Positions 26,201 through 36,278 of a DNA stretch of 64,000 nucleotides are shown here, piece by piece. The stretch's first letter is position 1; every line of letters starts with the position of its first letter. The stretch is from Flavobacterium sp. CFS9 (GTDB taxonomy: Bacteria > Bacteroidota > Bacteroidia > Flavobacteriales > Flavobacteriaceae), in NCBI RefSeq assembly GCF_041154745.1, contig NZ_AP031573.1, positions 5,208,001 through 5,272,000 of the forward strand, written 5' to 3'. Below the pieces are notes generated by a model. That model was not told where the DNA came from, did not search any database, and was given only the letters and a program-made list of their open reading frames with translations. Both the position numbers and the translations under genes were made by a program.

Positions 26201-27046
26201 ATGAAATGGATCACCAGAGAAAGACCAAAAATAGACCGAATTGCATGCCCATGGCTTATTAGAAATTTTGTGGATCCTGAGGCTGAATTTATTTACGTCC
26301 CTTATGATCAGGTTCTGGACAAGGCAAAAGAATTAAATGCCATTCCTTTTGATATCCCAAATGTTGAATTCACACATTATAAGGAGCAGTGCACCTTCGA
26401 TTATATTGTAAAAAAATATAAAATCGAAGATCCCGCTATTTCCATCATGGCAGGAATTGTACGCGGGGCTGATACGGATCGTCATGAAATTGCAAAAGAA
26501 TCTGCCGGACTCTGGGCGGTGTCTGCCGGGCTTTCGCATAATATTACCGATGATTATAAACTCCTTGAAACCGGAATGGTGCTCTATGACGCACTTTACA
26601 GCTGGGCCTCACATCTATACAAACAAAAACATCTGCAGAACAGCCCCTTCGAGAACCTGCTACACGAAGTTTACAACAAGTTTCTTAAAGACAAAAAAAC
26701 AACCGGAAAAACACCATCCTGGGTAAAAGACCTCAAAAATCTTATTCAGGACCAGATTGATGCTCAGTTTACTTTCGACCTTAAGAAAATATCGGGTGAA
26801 CTCGATTTGAACCCATCCTACCTGTCGAGAGAATTTTCTAAATATTTTGAAGATTTAAATTTCGGGGACTATGTCAGAAAACAAAGGATTGAAAAAGCGG
26901 TAAATCTTATTGAGAACACAACCTATACTTTGACGGAGATTGCCTATAGAACCGGATTTTCAGACCAAAGTCATTTTACAAGAATTTTTAAACTCCAAAC
27001 CGGAAAGAATCCGTCGGCATACAGAAAAAAAATCCAAAAAAAGTAA
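26201..27046 (+). CDS. ChrB-like domain fused to AraC DNA-binding domain
   Basis: The first 140 residues match the C-terminal domain of chromate-resistance protein ChrB: WITRERPKIDRIACPWLIRN at the start, and later IVRGADTDRHEIAKESAGLW. The last 100 residues form an AraC-type double helix-turn-helix (ISGELDLNPSYLSREF, then LTEIAYRTGFSDQSHFTRIFK). ChrB proteins sense chromate and control chrA in proteobacteria. Here the sensor is joined to a different DNA-binding domain and lies two genes upstream of chrA, so a chromate-responsive regulator is a sound inference. The start ATG at 26201 follows an AT-rich leader. Confidence 0.85.
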   Translation: MKWITRERPKIDRIACPWLIRNFVDPEAEFIYVPYDQVLDKAKELNAIPFDIPNVEFTHYKEQCTFDYIVKKYKIEDPAISIMAGIVRGADTDRHEIAKESAGLWAVSAGLSHNITDDYKLLETGMVLYDALYSWASHLYKQKHLQNSPFENLLHEVYNKFLKDKKTTGKTPSWVKDLKNLIQDQIDAQFTFDLKKISGELDLNPSYLSREFSKYFEDLNFGDYVRKQRIEKAVNLIENTTYTLTEIAYRTGFSDQSHFTRIFKLQTGKNPSAYRKKIQKK

Positions 27047-27131
27047 TCCCTATACAAAACGTAAAATACATACTATTTAGAGAAGTTTAATGCTTATAAT
27101 TTTGTTTCTATAATTTATAAAAACAAAATCG

Positions 27132-27629
27132 ATGCTTTTAAGATTCCCGCTCTTTTCTATTCTACTACTATTTAGCCTTCCGTGCTTTTCTCAGACTACG
27201 TATCCTAAAATCACAGGATATTTTGGTATTCTGCATCCTCTGGTAACCTTAAATAAAGATGAAACTGCAGTAAATTTCAGAGACTACTACGCTGTAGGAT
27301 TTCCAACCGGAATCAATATCTGGAAAAACGAGAAAATCGGATTTTCTTTTGAGGTAGTTCCCAATATCAAGGACGATCAGGGTACCAGTAAAGTAAGTAA
27401 CTTATTGTTTCATCCCGGGGTTCTGGTAGCCTTAGGACACGGATATACTTTTGCGGGAAGGGCTGCTTTTGATTCCTCCGGAAGATATGGCATTACACCT
27501 GTTTTGAATAAAACAATAATAAAAAGCACCAATTGCAGCTACTTTGCCGCAATCCCCCTGCCCATCCGCTTTGGCAATAATCATCCCGCTTCTTTTACAG
27601 TAGGGTTTCAGTTTGGAATTGCATTTTAA
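27132..27629 (+). CDS. Exported beta-rich protein of the chromate module
   Basis: The 165-residue protein has a clear signal peptide (about 1-20, ending CFSQ) and a beta-strand-rich body with a final FTVGFQFGIAF strand typical of outer-membrane barrels. It is too short for a large barrel, so an eight-stranded barrel or an outer-membrane-associated protein is likely. It lies between the ChrB-like regulator and chrA on the same strand; chrA starts 10 bp after its stop. A role in chromate handling is inferred only from position. Confidence 0.7.
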   Translation: MLLRFPLFSILLLFSLPCFSQTTYPKITGYFGILHPLVTLNKDETAVNFRDYYAVGFPTGINIWKNEKIGFSFEVVPNIKDDQGTSKVSNLLFHPGVLVALGHGYTFAGRAAFDSSGRYGITPVLNKTIIKSTNCSYFAAIPLPIRFGNNHPASFTVGFQFGIAF

Positions 27630-27639
27630 TTTACAGATC

Positions 27640-28815
27640 ATGAATGAAAATCCTAAATATACATTACGAGAACTAACCCTTTATTTTTTAAAGCTTGGTA
27701 GTATAGGTTTTGGCGGTCCCGTTGCTCTGGTGGGTTATATGCACAAAGATCTGGTGGAGAACCGAAAGTGGATCTCAGAGGACGAATACCGCGAAGGACT
27801 CGCTCTGGCTCAGCTTGCTCCGGGGCCTTTGGCGGCTCAGCTTGGAATTTATATTGGTTTTGTGCATTACCGCTTCCTTGGTGCTACATTAATCGGAATT
27901 GCCTTTGTTCTTCCTTCTTTTCTAATGGTGCTCTTATTAGGGATCATTTATAAACTCTACGGAGGTCTGTCCTGGATTCAGGCGGTATTCTACGGAGTTG
28001 GCGCAGCTGTAATCGGAATTATAGCATTAAGTTCTTATAAACTTACTTTAAAATCTGTTGGCCAGCTGAATTTGGAATCCATGAAATCCAAATGGCTCCT
28101 TTGGCTCTTTTTTATTCTTGCCGTTTTTATTACTTATATTACAAAGCAGGAACAAGTCCTTTTATTTATTGCAGCCGGTCTTTTATACATGGCAATTAAA
28201 GCGCCTCCTAAATGGTGGAACAGCAAAACCGTAAACTCTTTATCCTTAGTTTTTTTACTGACAGGGTTTTGGAGCTATGAAAGTTCTACCCTTACTAAAA
28301 TTGCTATTTTCTTTGCCAAAGCAGGAACTTTTGTATTTGGAAGCGGTCTGGCGATAGTCCCTTTTCTACATTCAGGAGTTGTAATCGAAAATCAATGGCT
28401 TACTGAACAGCAATTTCTGGATTCGGTTGCTGTAGCCATGATTACACCTAGTCCGGTCGTAATAACGGTTGGTTTTATTGGGTATTTGGTCAATGGTTTT
28501 TTAGGTGCATTAGTGGCAGCGTTGGCTACTTTCCTTCCCTGTTATCTCTTTACTATAGCAATGGCGCCTTCTTTTAAAAAAATAGCACAAAACAAACCCG
28601 TTAAAGCATTTGTCGAAGGTATTACAGCTGCTGTGATAGGCGCTCTTGTTGGATCTGTAATGGTGATAGCCAAAAGAAGTATAATAGACATTCCAACGGC
28701 TCTAGTAGCAATTATCACAATTTTTGCACTGCTTTATATAAAGAAAATTCAGGAACCCTATATTATTGTAGCATCGGCTGTTTTAGGTATAATTATTAAA
28801 TTAGTAATAATCTGA
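27640..28815 (+). CDS. chrA: Chromate efflux transporter ChrA
   Basis: This inner-membrane protein of 391 residues has the two homologous CHR domains of long-chain ChrA. The first has the motif FGGPVALVGYM and the substrate-region PGPLAAQLGIYIGF (near residue 60). The second has FVFGSGLAIVPFLH and MITPSPVVITVGFIGY. About ten membrane helices are visible. It exports chromate driven by the membrane potential. The ATG at 27640 (MNENPKYTL) is preferred to an in-frame ATG nine codons upstream that overlaps the previous gene. It ends 80 bp from the convergent NRPS-3 gene. Confidence 0.9.
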   Translation: MNENPKYTLRELTLYFLKLGSIGFGGPVALVGYMHKDLVENRKWISEDEYREGLALAQLAPGPLAAQLGIYIGFVHYRFLGATLIGIAFVLPSFLMVLLLGIIYKLYGGLSWIQAVFYGVGAAVIGIIALSSYKLTLKSVGQLNLESMKSKWLLWLFFILAVFITYITKQEQVLLFIAAGLLYMAIKAPPKWWNSKTVNSLSLVFLLTGFWSYESSTLTKIAIFFAKAGTFVFGSGLAIVPFLHSGVVIENQWLTEQQFLDSVAVAMITPSPVVITVGFIGYLVNGFLGALVAALATFLPCYLFTIAMAPSFKKIAQNKPVKAFVEGITAAVIGALVGSVMVIAKRSIIDIPTALVAIITIFALLYIKKIQEPYIIVASAVLGIIIKLVII

Positions 28816-28896
28816 ACGGCTCTACATAGTATACCTTACAAACGCGGCGCATTTTTATGATAAAAAAATTAGAACAAAAACGAGATAATTCAGACT

Positions 28897-31800
28897 TTAA
28901 AAATTAAAATCAAAATCTAATGTGGTATCAATTTCCTGCTCTAATTTGTCATCTATTTCTCCAATCTTCATTAAAGGATTAACAACAATTTCATTTAGCA
29001 TTTTACGAAACTCTGATACAATCATGTGTATGGTATCTTCCTCAAATAAATCAGAATTGTAATCGATAGTTCCTTTTAACTGATGTTTACTTTCAAACAA
29101 ATTAAACACCATAGGTATTCTGCTGAATTTGCTTTCAATTGGGTAAGATGTTAATTTCAATTCATCCAGTTCAATGCTACCTTCTAAATTAAATTCAGGG
29201 TTTTGATAGACTAACATCACATCAAAAATATCAGGTACTATTTTGTCAAATGGCACATCCTGATAATTGTTTATTTCCAGTATGTTATGATTAACATTCT
29301 CCCATACATCTGCAAAAGTTTGTTCTGATTGTATTTGAGTTCTTAACACCAGAGTTTTGACAAACATTCCGATTTGATTGTTTAAGTCAGAGATATTTCT
29401 TCCTGAATTTACTGTTCCAATGCAGATATCTGAATGTTTGGAAAGCTTATATATTAAAACATTGATTGCAGCCACTAAAAGTGTGTAGAAAGTAATTTGT
29501 TTTTCGGCAGCTAATTGTTTTAGAAGGAGTGTAACTTCCTCTGTGAATTCAAAGGATAATTTACTTCCATTTTGCTTATTATTTTGAATACTAAAATCTC
29601 TGTCAAATGAATTTTTAGGCTCATAGTTTTTAAGATAATTTTTCCAAAATAACTCATTTTTAGATTGATCTTCTTTTATTGTTTTATGCAACCACTCTGA
29701 GTAATCTTTGAATTGAAGCTTCAGAATATCATCATTAGTTTGATTTTGAGTACTTTCATTATAGTTTTGGATAAATTCTTTAATAAAAATTTCCAGCGAT
29801 AAGCCATCCATCATAATGTGATGTGTAGAAAAGAGTAACAGGTGTTGGTTCGTTTCTAACTCTATCAATTGAACTCTTATCAGCAGTTCTCTTTCTAAGT
29901 CAAATTCGGTATTAATTAATTGACTGATCACTTCTTCGATTGAATCCTTTTTTAATTGATGTAAAGCAGTTTCAAATCTATTTTTCGCTGTAGCATTTAT
30001 TTTTTGATACGGAATTCCATTAATTTCAATAAAATGGGTTCTAAGGATTTCATACTTTTCAATGATTTGATTTATTGCTTTGTTAATTCTGGCTGTATCC
30101 ATAAATCCCTCAATAGTATATCCGGCAGACATATTATAAGCAATGGAATTCTTTGTTTGCTGAGAAGCCAGCCAAATGGTGTATTGAGCGGGAGTCAAAG
30201 GATATAAATCTTTGATTTCAGCTAACGGTATGGCGTTCGATTGGGTTGGTTTTAACTCTTGCAAATAAACAGCCAGTGATTTTATCGTAGGGAAATCAAA
30301 AATAGTTTTTAACGTAATCTCTAAATAAAGATTTCGGGAAATTAATCCGATCAATTTTACTGCATTTAAAGAATGACCTCCGAGTGCAAAGAAGTTATCC
30401 GTTACACTTATTGCTTCTTCCCTATTTAATGCTGTCGCCCAATACTGAGATAGTTTTATTTCTAAATCGGAAACAGGTTCTTTGAAATGCTCTTCATTTG
30501 TATGATATTGAATCTCTCTTTGTGACAAAGATTTTCTATCCAATTTTTGATTGGGCGTAAGCGGAAATTCTTCCAATGGAAGGATGGCATTCGGAATCAT
30601 ATAGTACGGAAGTGTCATTTTCAATTGATTTAAAATTTCACTTGTATCTATAAACTCCTGATTTTTTAAAACATAAGCTATTAAAAAAGCTTCTTGCTGC
30701 GCTCCTTTTTTTGCAATGACAACAGCTGCTTTAATGGCTGCCATTTGATTTAATTGTGACTCGATATCTCCCAATTCTATTCGATAACCTCTAATTTTTA
30801 CCTGATTGTCATTTCGTCCTAAAAATTCGATTTCCCCATCATTATTCCATTTTCCAACATCTCCAGTTTCGTAGCACAAAGCATTCGAATCAAAAGGGTT
30901 TTGGATGAATTTTTCTTTGGTTAATTCATTGTTTTTATAATATCCCAACGCCAATCCATCTCCAGCAATATAAATGGCTCCCGGCGTTCCAATTGGTTTT
31001 GGATCTAAGAACTCATCCAGAATATAGAATTGTGTATTGTTTATAGGTTTACCAATATTGGAGGCTTCCGAAGGCCGTTCTATTTTTTTTACACTAGACC
31101 AAATAGTCGTTTCGGTTGGTCCATACATATTCCATAATGCTGAACTATGGCTAATCAGTTTTTGGGCTAATGATTCGCTTAGCAAATCGCCGCCACATAA
31201 TATTTTTAATTGCTTATCTCCTTGCCAATTGGCATTGAATAACATTTGATAAAAACTTGGTGTGGCCTGAATGATTGTTGGTTTGAGTTCTTCTAATTTT
31301 CTAATAATTAAAGTAGGGTCGGATAACAAATCCTGACTAGCCACATACAAAGTTGCTCCCGAAATTAAGGGTGCAAAAAATTCTAATATGGAAATATCGA
31401 AAGAATAAGTGGTTACTGAAAATAAAACATCACTTTCCCTAATTCCGGGTGCTTGCTGAATACTGGTTAAGAAATTAAGTAATGACTGATGTCCAATTTC
31501 AACTCCTTTTGGGTTTCCTGTTGAACCTGATGTATAAATAATATAAGCTGTATCTTGCGGTGATACGATTTGAAATTCTGTTACTTGTACTTCATCAATT
31601 TCATCAAGAATATTTTCTAATGATAGTGTCTTTACCTCTTCAATCCCCTCAATTTCATAACTATTTTCGTTAACAATGATGCTGGTTTGACTATTGGCCA
31701 CAATATAACTTAAACGGTCTTTTGGAAAAGCAGGATCTAACGGAATATAAGGCCTGCCCGTTTTTAAAATCCCTAACAAAACTGCAATCATATTTGCGGA

Positions 31801-33339
31801 ACGACCTAACAAAACCGCAATTGGTGATTTATCTTCCTGACCAAATTGCGCCATAATATAGGTTGCTATTTGACTTGACAGCTTATCCAGTTCGCCATAA
31901 GAATATGATTTTACGTCATCTTTTAATGCAATTTTCTCCGATACTTTTTTAGCTTGTTCCTGAAATAAATCTAATACCGTTTTATTTTTTGGATAATCAA
32001 CTTTTGTATGGTTAAAATTAAATAATAGTCGCTGCTTTTCTTCTTTTGTCAGATAGGTTAACTCTTTTAGCTTTTTATCTGAATTATCTAAAACAGAATC
32101 AACCAGCTTTTCAAAATGATTGACCACTTGCGTGATGCCTGCTTCATCGAAATAATTCAAATTATAATCAAAATCAATTTTCACATCTTCCGATTCGTCA
32201 AATTCTCTAATGTATAAAGCCAAAGCTACTCTTTCTGATTGATGACTTAACGGAATTACTTTGGTTTGTGTGTTTTTAAAATGAGCTGAATAATCTTGTT
32301 TTTCGTAAGATAGTGTGATATTAAACAATCGTTCTTTTTGACTGTACAACTGAAGTTCCTGAATTAACTTTCCTAACGGTAATCGCTGATGGCGGTAATC
32401 TTGTCTCAACTGATTTTTGATATCCATTATTAAATCCTGAAAAGTAGCTTCAAAATCCAATGACATTCTCAGAGGCGAAATTCCCATAAAAAGTCCGACC
32501 GTTTTTTTATAAGCAGATTTGCTTCTGTTTAAAACGGGTAAACCAATAGCAAAATCATTGTTTTCGTGTTTTCTGCCAAAATAGGTGTATAAAATTCCTA
32601 AAATTAAAGTAAAAGTGGAGCATTTATAACTTGTGGCTAATTCATTTAACTGGTTATAGACAATTCTTTTAATAAACAGTTCTTTACGACTGCTTTTATT
32701 TATTTGCACACTATCATCCCGCTTCTCGAGTAAATTCTCCGGTAATTGTTTGAATTTTTGAGACCAGTATTCTAAATCCTGGTTAAATGATTCTGAATTT
32801 TGATATTGAAAATCATCTTCTTCAAAGTCTTTGTAACTAAATGGATAGTCTGAAATAACTGCATCAAACTCCCCGATCTCATTGTAGTTTTGAACCAATC
32901 TTTGAAACATTAATGAAGTTCCCCAACCATCGGTTATGATATGGTGATACACAGAGAATAAATAATAAAAATCGTCCTGAACTTTTACTAAGGTAAAAAT
33001 ATGCAAAAGGCTTCCTTCTAATAAATTAAAAGGTTTCATAAATTCCTTTTGCATATATAAATTTGCTTCTTCAATGGGGTTTTCACTCTCTGAAAAATCA
33101 ATAAACCCGAGCTCCGATTCATGATCATCCAGTATCTGAGTACCTATATTTTCTTCATTTTTAACAAAAACAATTCGATAAGCATCGTGCTGATTGATCA
33201 GTGCAACATACGCTCTTTTGAATATTTCTATGTTTACTACACCTTTAATTTCGATTTTAGCCCCAATATTGTATATCGGCTCATTAGAAAATAGTAATTG
33301 TTCGAAATAAATATCTTGTTGTGGTAATGTCAGTTTCAT
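28897..33339 (-). CDS. Nonribosomal peptide synthetase NRPS-3 (C-A-T-C), Gly-type adenylation domain
   Basis: This 1480-residue synthetase has domains in this order: condensation (HHIITDG near residue 132), adenylation (YTSGSTGNPKG near 605), carrier protein (FFALGGHSL near 988) and a second complete condensation domain (HHIMMDG near 1175). It has no thioesterase and ends in FDFNF. Read by eye against the GrsA template, the specificity residues are DILQLGMIWK, close to the known glycine code. It begins with a condensation domain although no gene of the operon would logically precede it, so that domain may acylate the first amino acid. The ATG at 33339 (MKLTLPQQD) is preferred over an upstream in-frame start. 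It is the last gene of the operon. Confidence 0.9.
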   Translation of the reverse strand: MKLTLPQQDIYFEQLLFSNEPIYNIGAKIEIKGVVNIEIFKRAYVALINQHDAYRIVFVKNEENIGTQILDDHESELGFIDFSESENPIEEANLYMQKEFMKPFNLLEGSLLHIFTLVKVQDDFYYLFSVYHHIITDGWGTSLMFQRLVQNYNEIGEFDAVISDYPFSYKDFEEDDFQYQNSESFNQDLEYWSQKFKQLPENLLEKRDDSVQINKSSRKELFIKRIVYNQLNELATSYKCSTFTLILGILYTYFGRKHENNDFAIGLPVLNRSKSAYKKTVGLFMGISPLRMSLDFEATFQDLIMDIKNQLRQDYRHQRLPLGKLIQELQLYSQKERLFNITLSYEKQDYSAHFKNTQTKVIPLSHQSERVALALYIREFDESEDVKIDFDYNLNYFDEAGITQVVNHFEKLVDSVLDNSDKKLKELTYLTKEEKQRLLFNFNHTKVDYPKNKTVLDLFQEQAKKVSEKIALKDDVKSYSYGELDKLSSQIATYIMAQFGQEDKSPIAVLLGRSANMIAVLLGILKTGRPYIPLDPAFPKDRLSYIVANSQTSIIVNENSYEIEGIEEVKTLSLENILDEIDEVQVTEFQIVSPQDTAYIIYTSGSTGNPKGVEIGHQSLLNFLTSIQQAPGIRESDVLFSVTTYSFDISILEFFAPLISGATLYVASQDLLSDPTLIIRKLEELKPTIIQATPSFYQMLFNANWQGDKQLKILCGGDLLSESLAQKLISHSSALWNMYGPTETTIWSSVKKIERPSEASNIGKPINNTQFYILDEFLDPKPIGTPGAIYIAGDGLALGYYKNNELTKEKFIQNPFDSNALCYETGDVGKWNNDGEIEFLGRNDNQVKIRGYRIELGDIESQLNQMAAIKAAVVIAKKGAQQEAFLIAYVLKNQEFIDTSEILNQLKMTLPYYMIPNAILPLEEFPLTPNQKLDRKSLSQREIQYHTNEEHFKEPVSDLEIKLSQYWATALNREEAISVTDNFFALGGHSLNAVKLIGLISRNLYLEITLKTIFDFPTIKSLAVYLQELKPTQSNAIPLAEIKDLYPLTPAQYTIWLASQQTKNSIAYNMSAGYTIEGFMDTARINKAINQIIEKYEILRTHFIEINGIPYQKINATAKNRFETALHQLKKDSIEEVISQLINTEFDLERELLIRVQLIELETNQHLLLFSTHHIMMDGLSLEIFIKEFIQNYNESTQNQTNDDILKLQFKDYSEWLHKTIKEDQSKNELFWKNYLKNYEPKNSFDRDFSIQNNKQNGSKLSFEFTEEVTLLLKQLAAEKQITFYTLLVAAINVLIYKLSKHSDICIGTVNSGRNISDLNNQIGMFVKTLVLRTQIQSEQTFADVWENVNHNILEINNYQDVPFDKIVPDIFDVMLVYQNPEFNLEGSIELDELKLTSYPIESKFSRIPMVFNLFESKHQLKGTIDYNSDLFEEDTIHMIVSEFRKMLNEIVVNPLMKIGEIDDKLEQEIDTTLDFDFNF

Positions 33340-33430
33340 GAATATCCTTGTTATACTAGCTCCATTTATGACCACAGATGATCTAATAATCTCCTGCAGC
33401 GGTTATTTCCTTTTTAACTTTTGAAAGTAA

Positions 33431-34396
33431 TTACAGTACTTGTCCGATATACTTATCTTGTGATAATTCATAAAAATATTTTGCTATCCCAATATCAAAA
33501 ATCGCCATACCCATAGGGCAGAACATTATGGTATCGTCTGCCCTTATAACTTTCTTTAGTTTTCCGGATATGACATCAGTGATTACAAGTACATCTTTTT
33601 CAAGCAGTCCTTTTGTATGGTGCATCACTTCAATATCGGTATTTTCTCTGCATACTTCGTTCCAATTATCAACAATCATACAGTCGATAAAATCACAAAC
33701 ACTTGGTTCGTAATCCCTTAACGAAACATTGAGCTGCAGCGAGCCTTTTGGTGGTGGAAGATTGATGTATCTTTTTGACGAGGCTGTACACGTAATAAAA
33801 ATCTTTGAGTTTACGTAGGCTTGCTCCCAATCGTTTGCGATTACGATTTTATGTTTCCATTTTTCGGGCAATAGCTTTTCATCAATTAGATTGAGATCGT
33901 AGACGTAAACTTTTTCAATGATATCTTCATGCAAAGTAAAAATCATCTCGAGATGCATCCTCCCAATTGGTCCTAAACCAATAATACCAAAATTTATCTT
34001 TTCATTAATTGCTACTGCTTCCCTATAGCTCTTTATGATAGCGCCCGTAACTGCCGATGTACGTATGGCCGAGACTATGGGAGTATTTATAACGGATATG
34101 GGAACACCGGTATCGGCATCATTCAGGATAATAACTGAATTGGCTCTCGGCAAATTGTTTTTTATATTGTCAGGAAAGCTGGCAATCCATTTTATACCCG
34201 AAATATTATAATCGCCTCCGATATAAGCAGGCATCGCTATTATTCTGTTTTTTAAGTCTTTATACCTAAGGTATGGTTTTATAGGCTGTGCGAAATCTTT
34301 TTTTTCTAACAGCAGAACCGTATCCTCAATAACCTGAATAATTTCATTCCAATTATTACCTATCTCCAATATATTTTGTTCATTAATGTATTTCAT
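33431..34396 (-). CDS. sbnB: SbnB-like 2,3-diaminopropionate biosynthesis dehydrogenase
   Basis: The 321-residue protein belongs to the ornithine cyclodeaminase/mu-crystallin family. It has an NAD-binding motif GIIGLGPIGRMH near residue 140 and the preceding SAIRTSAVTGA substrate loop. In the SbnA/SbnB pathway, SbnB oxidatively cleaves N-(1-amino-1-carboxyethyl)-glutamate to 2-oxoglutarate and L-2,3-diaminopropionate (Dap). The pairing with an SbnA-like gene, overlapped by 14 bp, makes this role far more likely than true ornithine cyclodeaminase. It supplies Dap to the neighbouring synthetases. Confidence 0.88.
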   Translation of the reverse strand: MKYINEQNILEIGNNWNEIIQVIEDTVLLLEKKDFAQPIKPYLRYKDLKNRIIAMPAYIGGDYNISGIKWIASFPDNIKNNLPRANSVIILNDADTGVPISVINTPIVSAIRTSAVTGAIIKSYREAVAINEKINFGIIGLGPIGRMHLEMIFTLHEDIIEKVYVYDLNLIDEKLLPEKWKHKIVIANDWEQAYVNSKIFITCTASSKRYINLPPPKGSLQLNVSLRDYEPSVCDFIDCMIVDNWNEVCRENTDIEVMHHTKGLLEKDVLVITDVISGKLKKVIRADDTIMFCPMGMAIFDIGIAKYFYELSQDKYIGQVL

Positions 34397-35330
34397 AAGA
34401 AGTTTTTTGAAAGCATTTATAATCTATTAATTCCAGATAATCGTCGCCGGAATCGGGCATAATGATTAAACAATTGTGTTTCTTTTCAGATTTTTCAATA
34501 TTCTGCAGGGCCGCATAAAAAGCTGCACCTCCCGAAGCACCTACCATGATGCCATAATCGTGAAATAATTTTTGGCATCCGCTTATTATTTGCTCTTCCG
34601 TTAAAATAACATGGTCGTCTATGTCTGCCAGAGCAATAAAATCGGATGTTTTGCTGGCACCAATGCCAGGTAATCTGCGTTCTTTGGTGATGTTCGAAAA
34701 AATCAATGAGCCTTCAATATCAACTGCTATAATTTTTGTTCCTGTAAAATACTTTTTTATATGCTGTGATATCCCCGTGATTGTTGCACCCGAACTGACA
34801 GAAATAAAAATATAATCAATTTGATCCATTTGATCTTTAATCTCATCGATCATCGTATTATAAGCCAGATAACAATTCTTGTTTTTATACTGGTTGGGCT
34901 GGAAAGAGTTCTTATTCTCTTCAAGATAGTTTTTGATAAATTTTATTCTGTTCAGCAGATAATTCCCTGTCTCGTCTTTCTGTGTAATCTGCACGATATG
35001 ACTGCACAGTAGTTCCAGCTTTTTCTTTTTATATAAAGAGATACACGGATCGATAACAGGTATAAACTTTAAGTCCAGTTTTTTACAAATCAAAGCAAGC
35101 GCTATCCCAAAATTCCCTGAAGTAGACTCAATTACAACTGTTTCTTCATTGATTGAACCGTCAAGAATTGCTTCTTCTATTACCCTGAATGCTGATCGCA
35201 TCTTTATACTACCGCCAAGTTGATAGTACTCTGCTTTTATAAAAATACTCTTCTCAGTACATAAATTATACAAAGGAGTATTTCCTATAAGTTTCTTTAG
35301 TGTGTACAGTTTGTCTAATAAGTTATTCAT
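34383..35330 (-). CDS. sbnA: SbnA-like PLP enzyme of 2,3-diaminopropionate synthesis
   Basis: This 315-residue fold-type II PLP enzyme is related to cysteine synthase, with the Schiff-base lysine in GGSIKMRSA near residue 43, STSGNFGIALA near 80, and a glycine-rich phosphate loop SSGATITG near 185. SbnA-type enzymes condense O-phosphoserine with glutamate to form the precursor cleaved by SbnB. The start is the ATG at 35330 (MNNLLDKL), which overlaps the methyltransferase stop by 8 bp; the longer in-frame start would overlap further. The context decides for Dap synthesis over cysteine synthesis. Confidence 0.86.
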   Translation of the reverse strand: MNNLLDKLYTLKKLIGNTPLYNLCTEKSIFIKAEYYQLGGSIKMRSAFRVIEEAILDGSINEETVVIESTSGNFGIALALICKKLDLKFIPVIDPCISLYKKKKLELLCSHIVQITQKDETGNYLLNRIKFIKNYLEENKNSFQPNQYKNKNCYLAYNTMIDEIKDQMDQIDYIFISVSSGATITGISQHIKKYFTGTKIIAVDIEGSLIFSNITKERRLPGIGASKTSDFIALADIDDHVILTEEQIISGCQKLFHDYGIMVGASGGAAFYAALQNIEKSEKKHNCLIIMPDSGDDYLELIDYKCFQKTSYEIH

Positions 35331-36123
35331 CGATAGGATTTGTTTTTTTTGCAATGCATATGTATGACAACGGATAGGAAAGTTTTTTTTGTTCTAAGTC
35401 TTCTTTTAAATTTGATATATCATTATCATATTCAAATAATTTATACAGTGACAGCCCATTATCTGCAATGGCATTGAACAGGTCGGAGAACGTGTAATTA
35501 AAACTATAATTTGGGCTTCCGTTATACTCTGTTTTTCCTAGATAATCCAGACCACCCTCCTCTTTCAATGGTTCTTTTCTAAAATAATTTTCCTCTTCCG
35601 AAAGTTTCATGTCCTCATCTATAAGCCAGCTAAAAGGATGCTGTTCCTGAATAACAAGATATCCTCCGGACGACAATACTTTTGAAATTTTTTTCATGAT
35701 CTGATGAAGATCGGGCAGCCAGACCAGGGCACCTACCGTCATTAATACGATATCAAATTTTTCTTTTTTTGTAATTTCGTCCATTTCATAAACGTCTTCG
35801 ACATGGAATATACAGTCAAGATCGAGTTGATCGTTTAGGGATCGTGCCGAATTGATTGCTTCAACGGAGATATCGATACCGACACATTTGCCGGCATTCA
35901 TTTTTTTAAGCGAGATCAGTTCTTCACCATCGTTACAGCACAGCTGAAGTATTGATTTGTTTTGGAATGTTATTTTATTTAATACTTCCAGAAGTTTCTC
36001 ATCCAGAGTGCTAAAATCATGTAACGTGAATTTGCTTTTATACTTCTTTTTAAAATCCTGATGTATTGGGTTCACCTCATCCCATGCAATTCTGTTTGCT
36101 TCGGTATATTCTTTATAATTCAT
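35323..36123 (-). CDS. Class I SAM-dependent methyltransferase
   Basis: The 266-residue protein has a Rossmann-type SAM-binding core. Motif I is ILQLCCNDGEE near residue 75, the acidic residue that binds the ribose is in CVGIDIS, and a motif IV-like stretch FDIVLMTVGALVWL sits near 140. It lies inside the operon between the carbamoyltransferase and the Dap genes. The substrate is unknown; methylation of an amino group of Dap, of another precursor or of the peptide is possible. A second methyltransferase domain lies in NRPS-2, so the two may modify different sites. Confidence 0.85.
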   Translation of the reverse strand: MNYKEYTEANRIAWDEVNPIHQDFKKKYKSKFTLHDFSTLDEKLLEVLNKITFQNKSILQLCCNDGEELISLKKMNAGKCVGIDISVEAINSARSLNDQLDLDCIFHVEDVYEMDEITKKEKFDIVLMTVGALVWLPDLHQIMKKISKVLSSGGYLVIQEQHPFSWLIDEDMKLSEEENYFRKEPLKEEGGLDYLGKTEYNGSPNYSFNYTFSDLFNAIADNGLSLYKLFEYDNDISNLKEDLEQKKLSYPLSYICIAKKTNPIDE

Positions 36124-36278
36124 ATTTTTTCGAATTTATATTTTCTTTTATCTCGTGGGAAATTCTTGATTCTCCCAATGGTCACTACATAACAACTGGT
36201 ATATCCGATAACCTTAACGAAGATAAATTCCAGAGTCAATGAATCTTTTTCAAATTTTTCATTCTCAAAAGAAAAAGT

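Noticed and set aside
33431..35330. SbnA/SbnB pair as evidence for a staphyloferrin-type siderophore
   Set aside because: No IucA/IucC-type synthetases, hydroxylases or catechol genes and no TonB receptor are nearby; Dap here more likely feeds the NRPS proteins.
34383..35330. Cysteine synthase
   Set aside because: The fold is shared, but overlap with the SbnB-like gene and location in the NRPS operon point to Dap synthesis.
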